From Bombyx mori (Eukaryota > Arthropoda > Insecta > Lepidoptera > Bombycidae), in assembly GCF_030269925.1 (NCBI RefSeq), contig NC_085118.1, forward strand, positions 17,481,001-17,545,000: a stretch of DNA of 64,000 nt. The letters are read 5' to 3'. The notes below the pieces were generated by a model that was not told where the DNA came from, did not search any database, and saw only the letters and a list, made by a program, of their open reading frames with translations. Both the position numbers and the translations under genes were made by a program. The stretch's first letter is position 1; every line of letters starts with the position of its first letter. This document shows, piece by piece, positions 22,072 to 33,421 of this stretch.

Positions 22072-25000
22072 CTACAGGTACATCCCGTTGACGAGGTAGT
22101 CCGCGTCGTGCGCCAGCGCGGACTTGCGTCGCAGCCGGCGCCGCGCCGCGCGCGCACGACACGCCAGCATGCCCGCCAGCGCGCCCGTCAGCGACACGCC
22201 TGCAACGTGCGCGCCCTCATAACTAGCCGCTCTCGACAAGTATTGTCACATCGTCATGCCGCTCGAATAGCTTGGAGGGAACTTCAGTTACAACTCGATA
22301 TCGGGCAAGAGAGACTGCGCCGTGCCTAAGAGATGATGATGAACAAAAAATTGAGATTGCACAAGAGATAGTTACCGAGCACTAGCAGCAGCACGGCGGC
22401 GGGGGGATGCTCACTGAGGCCGTCGTGGTCGTCGAGCGGGGGCGGGGGCGCGGGGTGGCGCCGGGCCGACGCCGCGCCGCCGGGCTCCCGCGCGACCGCC
22501 TTGTTCGACTCTGCCGTCTGTATCTAATCATACGCAACTGGTTCATTTATGACGCACTAAAAATACATGTACATAATACTCTGAAAGTGTCTACCCATTC
22601 TCCAATGAACGCCTTAGTCTCTTTAAACGACAGTCACGGAAAAAGACGAGCTGATGCTAATCCAGGCGGACATCACGCAGACAAAATCTTTTAAAATATA
22701 TTTCTGGCTTTGTAGTATTAGGTCTTTACTTATGAAGTTGCCGTTAGGATACAGAAATTTAATTAATATTATTCAAAGAGCGAACCGGAGGACATTGTAT
22801 GACAGTTCAATTAATGCTTGGATCCATTACTATTTCTTTAATAGGTTTCTTCTTAGTATGATTCTCAAGTAGGGGCGGCTTGTTCTCCTCTCTCAGATCG
22901 GGAGCAGGGGAGGGTGGCGGGGCGGTGGGGGGTGGCAGCTCCAGGCCCTTCTTAGGTCCGTCGCGGAGAGTTTGTTGCTGACTAGAGTACACTATCGGCA
23001 CCTCGGGCATTGTCTTCGCAGGCATATACATCTGCATCTCCTGAAAACATTCGTATAGAACATTATCAATACTAATATTAATATCTTAAAGTTAACATCT
23101 TCCAATTGTATAATTTGGCGGAGGCGAGGCCCTCATAAGAAGGATGAATCCTTAACACGAATGTGTCAATATCATCTGGATATGGTAAAGAGTGTATTAT
23201 ATTTTAAGGCCTAGGTACTCGCGGCGACCTTGCACACCGCCTCTGGGTCGCTTGGAAGGTAATGTCGCCATGCGCGAGCGACTGTTTATTAATATTAAAA
23301 TTTTATTTTTCATTACCTCACATGAATTTCCTATCGTAAACTATCTTTTTACGCATCTATGCCTGTACAAAATAATATAAATGTTTCACATCGGCCAGCC
23401 TTCCCGCGATGCCAAATTTTTTTTCTAGCTCACGATCCGTCTGTGTGTTAAGTCGTACCCCATAGACATCACGTCAAAGTTGTCACTGAACTTTAGACAT
23501 GAGTTTCATACTTAAACAGTTGTTCCGTTCTTCAAGTCGGAACACACTACTGCGTCGCGTAAAGAAATAGAGAGATAGGATGGTGGTACCTACCCATGCG
23601 GACTCGCAAAGCAGTCACTGGTGAACGTGTATTTGGTACATATTTCATTAGATCAAAATATCTCGTCACCGGCGACTTGCGAGCACAGCGGGCGGGCTTC
23701 AGGTACAAGAAGCAGGCTCAAATAACTGTGTGGTTACCGTGTCTTGTCGCTGCTGCGGAACGGGCCAGGCGCGGCGCAGGTCGGGCTCGGGCCACGCGAG
23801 CCGCGGGTATCCTGCCCCCCACCCACGCTCCTCCATCCCTCCCACACCTGCACACACAGTAGCGGACTACATATTATAACCCCGCCCTGGGCGCGTGCAG
23901 GGCTTAGGGCGCACTCACACATACACACAGTTCGGAGATTGTTTGCGATGCCGCGACACGAAACTCGTAGGCCCTATTCAAATGTGAACGAAAACTAATA
24001 TTATATTCATTTAAAGTTTTAAGCTATTGCATAGCTTTTATCGCGGGCCTTGAGCGCGGCGACCGAATCATGAACTTCCGTAACGAAAAAAACCTAACAC
24101 CCTCACTCCGACTACCATGTAGCTCGCGTTCAACACATTCACACGTTGCGCTTGTGTAGTGTTTGTGAATAAGCGCGGCGTGGCGACGGGACGTCGCACT
24201 GCATGCGTATCATGAAAAATCTACCCATCTCTCTCTCGCACGGTCTAGCTTATGAGGGTGAAGGGGACAGTTAATGTTTTGCTTTTATTAATGTTTAATA
24301 TAGCGTGGTCTTGTTTTATTATTGTTTTAATATTAAATTATCATTGTCTAATTATAATTGCATAAGTTGATAAAAAACGCTATGCTTTACCGGGGCAGTT
24401 CCCGAGTGCCACACGTTTGCTTTTTTTATTTTTTATTCGTTAGTCGTTGTATCTCAAGGTGCTATTCGAGCTAGGTCTGGTAAATGAGCTCACAAGTGCA
24501 ACCTTGAGGATTTGCTAACACTAGTCCTAGCAAGTGCAGTGCTCACTGAATCTCAGCGAGTTGTGTTTGTGGTAGCGTGTCGAACTCTGTGTCGCGAGCT
24601 TAGTTCCGATCTCCTTCCTGATGACGTTGGCGCCGATTTAGATCGCCTTACATTTTCATTCACATGATTTAGTTAAAGGAACAGAGTGTTTATATTGAGG
24701 TTTTTTTGTATTGACAAAAATTAAATGTTGTGTATCTGTGCTACTTTATGAATGACTGTTGTCGACATCGATATATTACCACTAGATCCCGCGTAAAGGC
24801 GTCAAAAGTAACCAAACAAAACAGTGCTTAGATTCATATTAAGCACAGTTTTGCCGTCAGTGTCACGCCGACCGTCGAGTGGAACGATCCTAAAATGCGC
24901 TGTAAAAAGATGTAAAAAACACGCTTATACAGAGAAAACAACATGAAATTTAGTATTTTTGGTAGGTTTTATAATTTTTATTAACAGATGGTGATAAATA

Positions 25001-28000
25001 TTTCAAATAAATCAATTATTCTTACCAAATTAGTACTTCAAGAAATTAAATCCTATTACTTTGCTTCGCAGTTATTTCTTTCGCACACATAATAACGGTT
25101 ACATGCAAGACAAGGATGAAATAGGGCTATTTCAGAACAAGTGTAGTGGAGTAACATAATTTTTTATTTTTTTATTATTTTTTATTACTTAGATGGGTGG
25201 ACGAGCTCACAGCCCACCTGGAGTTAAGTGGTTATACTGGAGCCCATAGACATCTACAGCGTATTTACGCTGCCATTTACGCATTTGCGCCACCCACCTT
25301 GAGATATAACTTCTAAGGTCTCAAGTATAGTTACAACGGCTGCCCCACCCTTCAAACCGAAACGCATTACTGCTTCACGGCAGAAATAGGTGGGGTGGTG
25401 GTACCTACTCGTGCGGACTCACAAGAGGTTCTACAACCAGTAATTACGCAAATTATTTTGCGGGTTTGATTTTTATTACACGATGTTATTCGTTCACCGT
25501 GGAAGTCAATTGTGAACATTTGTTAAGTACGTATTTCATTAGAAAAATTGGTACCCGCCTGGGATTCGAACATCCCGTGTATCGCTAGATCAGATACGAA
25601 TGCAACAGACGTCTGTACAACGGACGGCGAAGTGAAATCTGTAAACTGGAATTTGTTTTTACATTTTTACAGATTTAATAACAGAGTAATAAAAGAAAAA
25701 AGAAGCGACAATTATTTCAAACCTAATTGCTCCAGTGTGGTTTGTGCAGACCATTTTACCGAATCTGACATGTATTTAATAAATAAACCAATTTGATGGG
25801 GATTATGTTGTTGTGATTTAAAAAGCTCTTATCCATTTTCCCCACCGATGTACAAGGTACAATATAGCTAACTCAGGTATAATTATCTATAGTTATACAA
25901 TATTTGTTGTTAATCATAAGGAATTAAATTAAAAAAAATTAATGAATATGAATTAAAAAAACATAATAAAAAATAAATTACTCAAAATATTCTTTAAAAA
26001 AAAGTATAAAGTGCGACTCCGTAATACTCTGTTCGGAGCAGTAAAATCTTAATATCGTAAGTTTAAAAGGGCGTAAGTAAAATCATATGCGTGTAAATTT
26101 TTGCGTTATCTTTAAGGAGATAAGGTTAAATTTGGAATAAAAGTTATTGTAAAAAACTATCTTTTTCTGTCATTCATGGCGTAAGGTCGTAAGTGAATGT
26201 TAAAATAATCTAAGCTGCACTTTATTGCTTGGGGAAAAGGCATAGTTTAGGTTACAATTATTATATTATACATCGTTTTTCTCCACTTGATGGTATAGTC
26301 AGATCAGTTAGTCGATGCCATATTTGTGCTTGGTTTTTGTATGTGATGCGTTATCTAGTGGTAATATATCGATGGTTGTCGACAATAACCATTAATAAAA
26401 ATATTGGCAAAGTTACAGTTACAGACCGTTCACCATAAGATGTCCCCTGCCTTGAGAGTTGGTAGCATTGCCAACGGTGTTGCAAACAATATATGTACCT
26501 TTTACCCCCATTATCTTGTGTGTAATGTAAAATTATTGTTTTGGCTTCTGTTGCGCTAATAAAGACCTCGTATATTAGTTTTTCTTCAATATCTTCAAAG
26601 TACAGATATCGACCTGGCTTATTTTTATAATATATAGCTAAAAGACTAGGAAGGTTGTAAATTATGACACAATTTAAATTTGAAATTATTTATTAATTGC
26701 ATTTTTACTGACAGTAATTATGGTCGAAAGAAACGATTCCAGACATATCACTGTCACTTGCATAAGCGTCGTCTGACGTATCCGAATCTGTGCTGCTGTC
26801 GTTTCCTAGTTCAATTATGAATTTATCCGTAATATTATCCATGCAGCCATCACGTTCACAAAATTTGTCTTCTAAATGTTTTACGTGTTCACACTGTTTT
26901 TGCCAATCCTGAGGAATTATCGATGAAAAAGCTTCTTCAGTTAATATCACGATATTACCAGCTTCTTGGCCGACATTATTTATTATTATTATTATTATTA
27001 TTTATTAACACTTTATTTCAGTTTTTTTTTTTTTTTTAAACCATAACATTTTGTTAGTAATAATTACTTATAATCTATGTTAGTAACTTAAAAAAAAAAA
27101 AATTCATTATATACATTCATATCATTATATACATTTTATACCATTATATATTTTTTTTCTCCTTCCAAGTGCCTACTGCAAAGGCTATTGATCAGCAGTC
27201 CCTCGATCTTGCTCGATATGATTCTTAAAAGACTGTTGCCACTGTCACGAACTCGACGCAATAACGATGCACTTCTCTTCCGCATTATTGCAAAGAAGTC
27301 ATCGGTGTGAGATGTCGCAAACATTGTGGATGCACTACAAAAGCGCGGCAGTGACAACATCATCCTAAACGCATTATTATATTGTACACTGGATTATTGC
27401 TAGCTACTCGTCTCTTTAAAAGACTCCACATAAACTCAATAACATTTAAGTCACAGTGATAGTGGGGCAACCTAAACACTTTATGGCCATGACTTATCAA
27501 TAATTGGTCAGCCTCATAAATGGGCGCTTCTTTGTGCTTTTTTATAATTTGATAAAGCTCTGCTTTCAACATTGTCGGTAAATAAGATAATTCCTTATTT
27601 GTAATCCATTCTTGCATTTGGACTTTTGAGGAACTCATAGTAGGTGCTTTATTCACTTGTACTGTATGATAGGGAGCATTATCCATGACGACTAACGAGT
27701 TTGGAGGCAAATTGGGTATAAGTTTCTCTGAAAGACATTTCATAAAATTTGTTCTATTTATATCGTCATGGTAGTCCCCTGATTTACTCTGTGATTTAAA
27801 AATCAATTGAGCATTCGAAACGAACCCCATTTCTCCACCTGCATTAACAATAATCCATCGCGTTCCAGGAGAATCACTTGTTAGTACTCCGTCCTCGTCA
27901 CCTTTTTGCCAACATTTTTGCACTGCATTTGATGCGTGAATGTATGTTTCATCTAAGAAAACTATTGGCCGACCTTCTACACGATTTTGTCTCATAGTAT

Positions 28001-31000
28001 CGATATACTTGCGTCTCCATGTAACTATGTCGTGTCTTTCCATTAAAATTTTCCGCTTCGAACCACAATTTTTGTATTTAAATTCGATTCGTTTTAAAAT
28101 TTTCCACAAAGTAGTTCGACCTCCACCAAAGTTTATATCATTCCTTAATTCAATAAGTAATTTATTCAAGGTAGGAACAACTTTTCTGACAGTATACATT
28201 TCATGGATTTTATTTCTTAATGCGCATAAATCGAAATCATCAAGATCCACCGTTTTACGTTTTTGACGGTGTTTTCCAGGAGACTTGAGTTCTTGAGACG
28301 TAGAGGCAGCAACTTCACCTTTTTTAGTTATTCTACTCACGGTTTTCTCCGACATGCCTGAAATAGACACATAAAATTTGTATCCTTTTATAAAATTTAA
28401 TATTTATATAAACTCAAGTAATGACCGTATTATCGAAATAAATTAAATTCACTGAGATGTGTACTTTTTTATTTTAATTCTTTGTCAGTAAATTCTTATT
28501 ACCCATACTAAAGGCATTATGTCTGAAGCTTGTATCCCCATTTTACTAACCTGTCATTGCGGCGACTCGTGCTCGCACTTGATCGAGTCTAATTAACGGG
28601 GCTTCGTTTGCCTTTTCTCTCTCACAAAAGGCACGAACCTTCAACACAATCTCTCTTGCACTGCTTTTAAATGGCTTTGACATGATTAATTTGAAGGATA
28701 TTAAATATTAACACAAAAACTAAACGCACACGTCACAACAGACAATCTGACAACAACAGATTGACAAAAGTGACAAGTAATAGTGCCAACATCACGGCAG
28801 GGGACATCTTCGGTGAACGATCTGTACTGTTGAGCGCGAGTGGTATACCACTGGCGCAGCGGCCCAACGACTGGACGAACTGCTCGTTAAGCAAATATTG
28901 GACTTCGGTTCGATATTCCACTCCAAGAAACCTTCCTTATAGAGCACAATGTGTGTATTATCTGATTGTGTAAGTGTAGGTGTTTGCGTCTACCGGCTTG
29001 CGATCCCCAAGGCCGTCGCTGCCAGGGGGGCTCGAAGGCGGGGAACTGGGCGTCGCCGCTCGGCTCCTGAAGCAACCCGCCCTTGTGACTGAAGATATGA
29101 GAGCTCGGACCGGACTCTGCAAATGATCGACTCTAAATGAATTAAATGTTTAGTTAAGCCTAGTGCTGTAGAATTTAATATAGAATCAATGTAGCACGGT
29201 GTCATTTACTACATTAACTACAGGAATTTTCATTATTTGAAGTTTTTTTTTATTGCTTTGATGGGTGGACGAGCTCACAGCCTGATGTTAAGTGGTTACT
29301 GGAGCCCATACACATCTACAACGTAAATGCGCCACCCACCTTGAGATAAATTCTAAGGTCTCAGTATAGTTACAACGGCTGCCCCGCTCTTCAAACTGAA
29401 ACGCATTTACTGCTTCACGGCAGTAACGGTAAATGTATTGAGTAGGCATAACAGTTCAACATATAACTGACCAGTACCCGTGTATCTGTGTGGCGGCTGA
29501 GCCTGCGTCAGCCGGTGCGGCCACCGGTCTCCGTCCACGAGACTGTCGCTGCCCACGCTCAGGTCCATGCTGTCCTGGAAGTTTACAGTGGAGCGATTCA
29601 TAACCAAATTGTAGGAACGCAAATTGTAGGAACGATTTCCCTAGATGTTCCGACAAACTCACGACCCGCTTGGCCTTCAACGGAACACATAGACGTCACA
29701 GCCTGGATACCCACTTTGCAACTTGATCTCGGAGTCTCTTAATTATACGCTGTAATCCAACTGTACAACAGAGGCAACGTACGATCCAGCTGCTCTTATG
29801 ATACAGAGGTCGTCGTGGGCCCGGCGGTGCGACTGCCCCTTGACCTCCTCTCAAACAGGTGTAAATAGGTACCTAATACTTTGTTACATGTGTGGCGGTA
29901 GCTATCATAGAACAAAATATTTGACAAATGTCTGAATCTCGCTTACGACATTTTCAAGATAAGCTTACATACATTGTTTATAAAAATTCCGAACAATTAG
30001 TTATTAAGAACATTCGGACCGTCAGTCTACCGAGCAATATCAGCCGCTCGGTAGAAGACCTTCCCTTTGTCGTTATTATCAAACGTTTATAACGTATAAT
30101 AATTATTTATATTTCTTTTTAAGCTAGTTTGTGCACGATACTTTTGCCGATGTAAATGTGGTCGCAATTAGGGGTTGTCAGCACGTTCGGTGAAGCTAGC
30201 TTAACGTCTCGAGGCTACTACCAAAAAGTAGGCAAAATAACGGGAGTTGTTAGCTGTTGTATAGTTAGATGCAAGGTGCGTGAAAGGTAAAGTGAAACAG
30301 AGTTAACTAGTACTAGCGCATCAAACAAGGACGGTTGCCAGACGTACGCGTTTTCAAAGCTATTCCTCTAGATCTCGTACCTACTACAGTGAAATAAGTC
30401 TCTACTTAACTCATATTATTATACACAAGTGACTGTCACGGTGAGCAAATGACGTTAGAATAAAAACCAATCAATAAAATTGAATCGTAATTTAAGACAA
30501 TGGATAAATATCACCCAGTAGACTCTGGTTTATGTCATACCTGCATCGGTGGTGCGTGCCGCGTGGTGGTCGGCACGGTGGTGATGGGGAGGGCGGAGGG
30601 GGCGGTTGGGGGGGATGGACACGACAGCTGGGGCGGCTCGTCGCTGCCGTCGGCGCACTGCGGCACGCCGTCGCACGCGTTGTACACCGCGACGCACTCC
30701 CCGCCGCGACGACACTCGAACTGGTTCCAGCGGCATCGACCCGCTGCAAAGGATAGCTTATGGCTTAATTAGATTCGTTTGTGAGCTCTGTGAGCTCTGT
30801 CCTGACAGGACAAGGAATAACATCGTGCAATAAAAATCAAACCCGCAAAATTATAATTTGTGTAATTACTGGTGGTAGGACCTCTTGTGAGTCCGCACGG
30901 GTAGGTACCACCGCCCCGCTTATTTCTGCCATGAAGCAGTAATGCGTTTCGGTTTGAAGGGTGGGGCAGCCGTTGTGACTATACTGAGACCTTAGAACTA

Positions 31001-32269
31001 TATCTCAGGGTGTGTGGCGCATTTACGTTGTGGATGTCTATGGGCTCCAGTAACCACTTAACACCGGGTGGGCTGTGAGCTCATCCACACATCTAAGCAA
31101 TAAAAAAAAAATGTAAAGGAGGCGCGTCTCCTGGTCACTTCCATTCAATAAATAATGAGTTGATTATTTCTGAGATCTTTAATAACTTCAGACCATTAAA
31201 CTACGACCTTAGCGGCTCAGTTCCTGGCACAGAGTACTGAAACGTCTGATATGTGTAGGTAACAGAATACTATTACTCCTAGCGAGGGTGTAGGTACTCA
31301 CGCGTGGGGGCCGGAGACTGGAGAGGTAAGTTCGTGCGGGGCGGGGGCGGGGGCGGCGGCGCGGGCGTCGTGCTGGTGCTCGCGGCGGTGCCCGGCCCGC
31401 TCCTGTAGCGCGTTCCCAACATGTGACTATTACCATTAGACTTATTAGATTAATTAATATCAATGTGACTGTGAAGATACACCGAAACGATTCCTATCTC
31501 ACCTCCTCTGTATCTTCAAAGTACACCGTAAGGCGATGGCACAGGTGATGATTATTCCGTGTAGCTCTGAGTGATACCTGAGGTTGGCGAGTTCCCGCTC
31601 GTGGTGGGCGCGTTGCTCCTGGTCCTGCAGCTCGGCCAGGCGGCGACTCAGCGCCAGCACTCCGCTACTGAAGTTACTGTGAGCCGTGAACTTGCAGCGG
31701 AAGTCTTCGGGCGGTCCACACTTGAACAAGTAGCAGCTGCCGGGACCCTGGACCCACACCAGTGCGTGTTACTAAGTGTTACAGAATTTGGCACGTCTGT
31801 CTCTGGGATGATATACAATATAATTTAAAATGTAGGATTTTTTACGTTTAAATTTTAAAACTGGAACCACAAGCGACGCGCGATAACGCGGTGTCCCTGG
31901 ACCTGTGGCCCGCGCGCACACGTCGCCACTCTGGACGCACGAGCCGACTCTCTCGTTAGGGCAGCGAGCGGAGGTTGCAAGCTGCGTACGTTGTTTAGAT
32001 AACAGGCCCCGCATTACACCCGTCCATACCTTTTCCTCATAGACGAAGACGTCGCAGGCTTCAGTTTCACAGCAGAGTCGCAGGCATTCCGCTCTCGTGC
32101 CCACGTCAAGCTCGGAGAGGTAGCGGGCGCCCATCTCGCGGGACTCCTCGGTGCGGATGATCTTGTCTCGCTGCACGTCGAAGCGCGCCACGCAGGCGGC
32201 CGGGTCCAGCTCGCGCGCGCTCGCCAGCGCCGCCACTCCCAGCCACCACACCCACGCGCGACTCTCCAT
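22072..32269 (-). CDS. LRP11/loaf-like membrane protein with MANSC and LDLa domains
   Basis: Nine exons join in phase on the minus strand: 32269-32030, 31747-31578, 31402-31302, 30743-30541, 29574-29478, 29088-28994, 23040-22831, 22517-22376, 22199-22072, giving 461 residues. Residues 1-18 are a signal peptide (WVWWLGVAALASA). A cysteine-rich MANSC-type domain spans exons 1-2 (CVARFDV, CLRLCCETEACDVFVYEEK, then CYLFKCGPPEDFRC). Residues 172-214 are an LDLa module with six cysteines and CADGSDE acidic calcium ligands. A Ser/Thr/Pro-rich stalk follows. One transmembrane segment lies at about 411-432, then a basic 29-residue tail. This order matches LRP11 and the Drosophila receptor lost and found (loaf), a cell-surface protein in photoreceptor targeting; orthology is inference. 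The phase-forced frame of exon 6 (TPSSPPSSPPGSDG) and the exact exon 5 donor are the weakest points. Intron 6 is 5.95 kb and full of transposons. Confidence 0.8.
23578..23670 (-). repeat. rearranged Bm1 fragment
   Basis: GGTGGTACCTACCCATGCGG and, after an internal loss, TGGTACATATTTCATTAGA match two separate parts of Bm1 in minus orientation. Short and decayed. Confidence 0.45.
24020..24430 (+). repeat. dispersed repeat family C
   Basis: About 400 bp recurs in inverse orientation at 50945-51355. Shared segments include the AGCGCGGCGACCGAAT region, CACACGTTGCGCTTGTGTAG, CTACCCATCTCTCTCTCGC, ATTGCATAAGTTGATAAAAA and the GTGCCACACGT end. Subterminal GCATAGC...TTATC motifs face each other at the two ends, hinting at a DNA-transposon-derived element, but no clean terminal repeats or target duplication could be set. 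Confidence 0.6.
24480..24600 (-). repeat. diverged fragment related to repeat family B
   Basis: AATGAGCTCACAAGTGCAACC and ACTAGTCCTAGCAAGTGCAG parallel the inner part of family B in minus orientation, with many differences. Confidence 0.3.
25161..25620 (-). mobile_element. Bm1 SINE, nearly complete
   Basis: A T-rich 3' tail at 25161-25190, the conserved GATGGGTGGACGAGCTCACA, AACGCATTACTGCTTCACGG and the tRNA-like GGGATTCGAACATCCC head are present in minus orientation. The 5' tip is altered. It lies in intron 6 of the LRP11-like gene. Confidence 0.85.
25640..25800 (+). pseudogene. THAP-domain fragment
   Basis: The plus frame 25548-25796 contains the end of a THAP zinc finger: LFLHFYRFNN, then SDNYFKPNCSSVVCADHF and TESDM. 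The CxxHF-like VVCADHF and the following FTESD are THAP hallmarks. The N-terminal C2 half of the finger is absent: the 5' part of the frame is Bm1 sequence. THAP domains occur in P-element-like transposases and in host proteins. The fragment is isolated and ends in a stop, so it is a transposon or gene relic. Confidence 0.5.
26705..28683 (-). pseudogene. DDE transposase (DD82E, Sailor-like), interrupted by a LINE
   Basis: Exon 1 (28683-28551) encodes MSKPFKSSAREIVLKVRAF and onward; it splices in phase to 28357, giving AAMTGMSEKTVSR. The main open frame (27360-28370) carries the catalytic core. Counting from its first Met, D140 is in FLDETYIH, D230 in VVMDNAPYH and E312 in CDLNVIEFMW. E312 is 82 positions after D230, far longer than the usual 34-41 and consistent with the IS630-Tc1-mariner lineage I know as Sailor (DD82E). 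The C-terminal acidic tail (VILTEEAFSS through STDSDTSDDAYASDSD) continues at 26950-26705, after a retrotransposon fragment. All three acidic residues survive, but the insertion removes the tail from the main frame. Confidence 0.8.
26976..27380 (-). mobile_element. 3' end of a Jockey-like LINE with (TAA)n tail, nested in the transposase
   Basis: The minus frame 27136-27363, extended upstream, gives NAFRMMLSLPRFCSAS, MRKRSASLLRRVRDSGNSLL and a short end, the extreme C-terminus of common lepidopteran non-LTR reverse transcriptase ORFs. It is followed by AT-rich 3' UTR and a (TAA)n tract at about 26977-27003. Transposase coding resumes right after the tail (VGQEAGNIVILTEE). The target duplication is blurred by the repeats. 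Confidence 0.7.
29243..29425 (-). mobile_element. 5'-truncated Bm1 SINE
   Basis: Only the 3' half is present: GATGGGTGGACGAGCTCACAG, GGAGCCCATACACATC, AACGGCTGCCCC and GCTTCACGGCAG in minus orientation. It is in intron 5 of the LRP11-like gene, just beyond the exon 5 donor. Confidence 0.8.
29885..30090 (+). repeat. dispersed repeat family D
   Basis: About 200 bp recurs inverted at 48478-48660. Shared landmarks are GTGTGGCGG, TTGACAAATG, GAATCTCGCTTACGACA, AAGCTTA, CGGACCG.CAGTCTACCG and GGTAGAAGACCTTCC. No terminal structure or tail was recognised. Confidence 0.6.
30808..31112 (+). mobile_element. 5'-truncated Bm1 SINE
   Basis: It starts at AGGAATAACATCGTG and runs through GTAATGCGTTTCGGTTTG to TCTAAGCAATAAAAAAAAAA. 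The tRNA-like head is missing. It lies in intron 3 of the LRP11-like gene, antisense to it. Confidence 0.85.
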
Positions 32270-33421
32270 GCTCTCACTGTAAGCTCACGAACGCGATTCT
32301 CGTCGACGGACAGGCTCCTCCGCCGGTCACTTCGTCCATAGAGCCCGAGTGTCAGCCGGTGCAAGAACTAATTAATGTATGCAGAATAAGTACGTGTGAT
32401 GGCGGCGCTATCTGTTCCCAGCCCCGCTCGATAGCGTCGCGGCTGCGCACTCTGATCGACTCTCCCCGCCCCCGAAATGATTGATCCCTTGACTTTGAGT
32501 GCGGGTAGGGCTGAGGTCGATTAATCGAAGAATCGAAGTTTTAACCGAAAATTGTATATGTACATAATAATATGTGGTGTGTTGTGTTTTTGTGGTAAAT
32601 TGTATATGTATGTAGTATATTTAATTGAGAATGGGACATTAAATCAATTGGCTTATAATTAGTGATTAATTAAATATACATGTAAAAACATGTGAAACAT
32701 TGTTCACTTAATTAATCACGAACTCGATACACGGCTTCAGTTTGTTTAATGTCAATTATGTTCTTTAGTTAGTCTATGGGCTAGTAATAGGTACGTTCGT
32801 TGAAATTACATAAGTATTGCTTCTTTTTGAATCTCTCTTGTGTCAATTATGTTCTTTAGTTAGTCTATGGGCTAGTAATAGGTACGTTCGTTGAAATTAC
32901 ATAAGTATTGCTTCTTTTTGAATCTCTCTTGTGTGACACAAGTTATTCACTGGTATTTCATTTTATATCAATAAATAAAAGCTCGTTCAAATCGAATAAA
33001 GATGGTAGAAATTCTTTTCGATCTCGATTATACTGTGTATCGATTCTTCAGATTTCGATTCACATTTAAATGAAGATCGATTCTTTTCGGAAAGAATTGC
33101 CATCCCTAGTTACAGACTTCGGATTGCTCTAACAATCGAGTCACGCGATCTTCATATTATAATGAAGAACTAAATTGTCACAATTTTAATTTCATTAACT
33201 TTTGCGATTTAGCCTTGTTTATCTATGTACATACTCGTAATATTGTTCTAAGCGTTGAAACATTTTTTGTAATTCTGATGTGATCGAATCGCAGTGGTGT
33301 CGTTGGCTGCCATCCCAGGGTTGTCGCAGAGGCCTGGCGTAGTGCGGGCGTGGGGCGGGTCCAGTGCTAGGGTAGTGCGGGCGTGGGGCGCGCAGGGTTA
33401 TTGTCGGAACCGGCCGCGCTC
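32270..33421. promoter_or_regulatory. divergent intergenic region between LRP11-like (-) and PPP1R14-like (+) genes
   Basis: 1.15 kb separates the LRP11-like ATG from the candidate upstream first exon of the PPP1R14-like gene. The flanks are GC-rich (32400-32480 and 33290-33420), and the middle is AT-rich with the 91-bp tandem repeat. Two near-identical GTAGTGCGGGCGTGGGGCG motifs at about 33339 and 33372 form a GC-rich promoter-like block. Confidence 0.4.
32750..32932. repeat. two tandem copies of a 91-bp unit
   Basis: The unit from GTCAATTATGTTCTTTAG to TTTGAATCTCTCTTG occurs twice in a row with no difference that I can see (32751-32841 and 32842-32932). It sits between the divergent LRP11-like and PPP1R14-like starts. 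Confidence 0.9.

Larger units (their letters stand above)
26422..28824 (-). mobile_element. complete Tc1/mariner-superfamily DNA transposon with DD82E-like transposase
   Basis: Ends are inverted repeats of about 30 bp, flanked by TA on both sides (26420-26421 and 28825-28826). The left end starts CAGACCGTTCACC and continues AAGATGTCCCCTGCC; the right end read inward is CAGATCGTTCACC then the same AAGATGTCCCCTGCC. Inside is a two-exon transposase gene on the minus strand. The whole element is 2,403 bp, including a later LINE insertion of roughly 400 bp. It lies in intron 6 of the LRP11-like gene in the sense orientation, 170 bp past the exon 6 donor. Confidence 0.85.
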
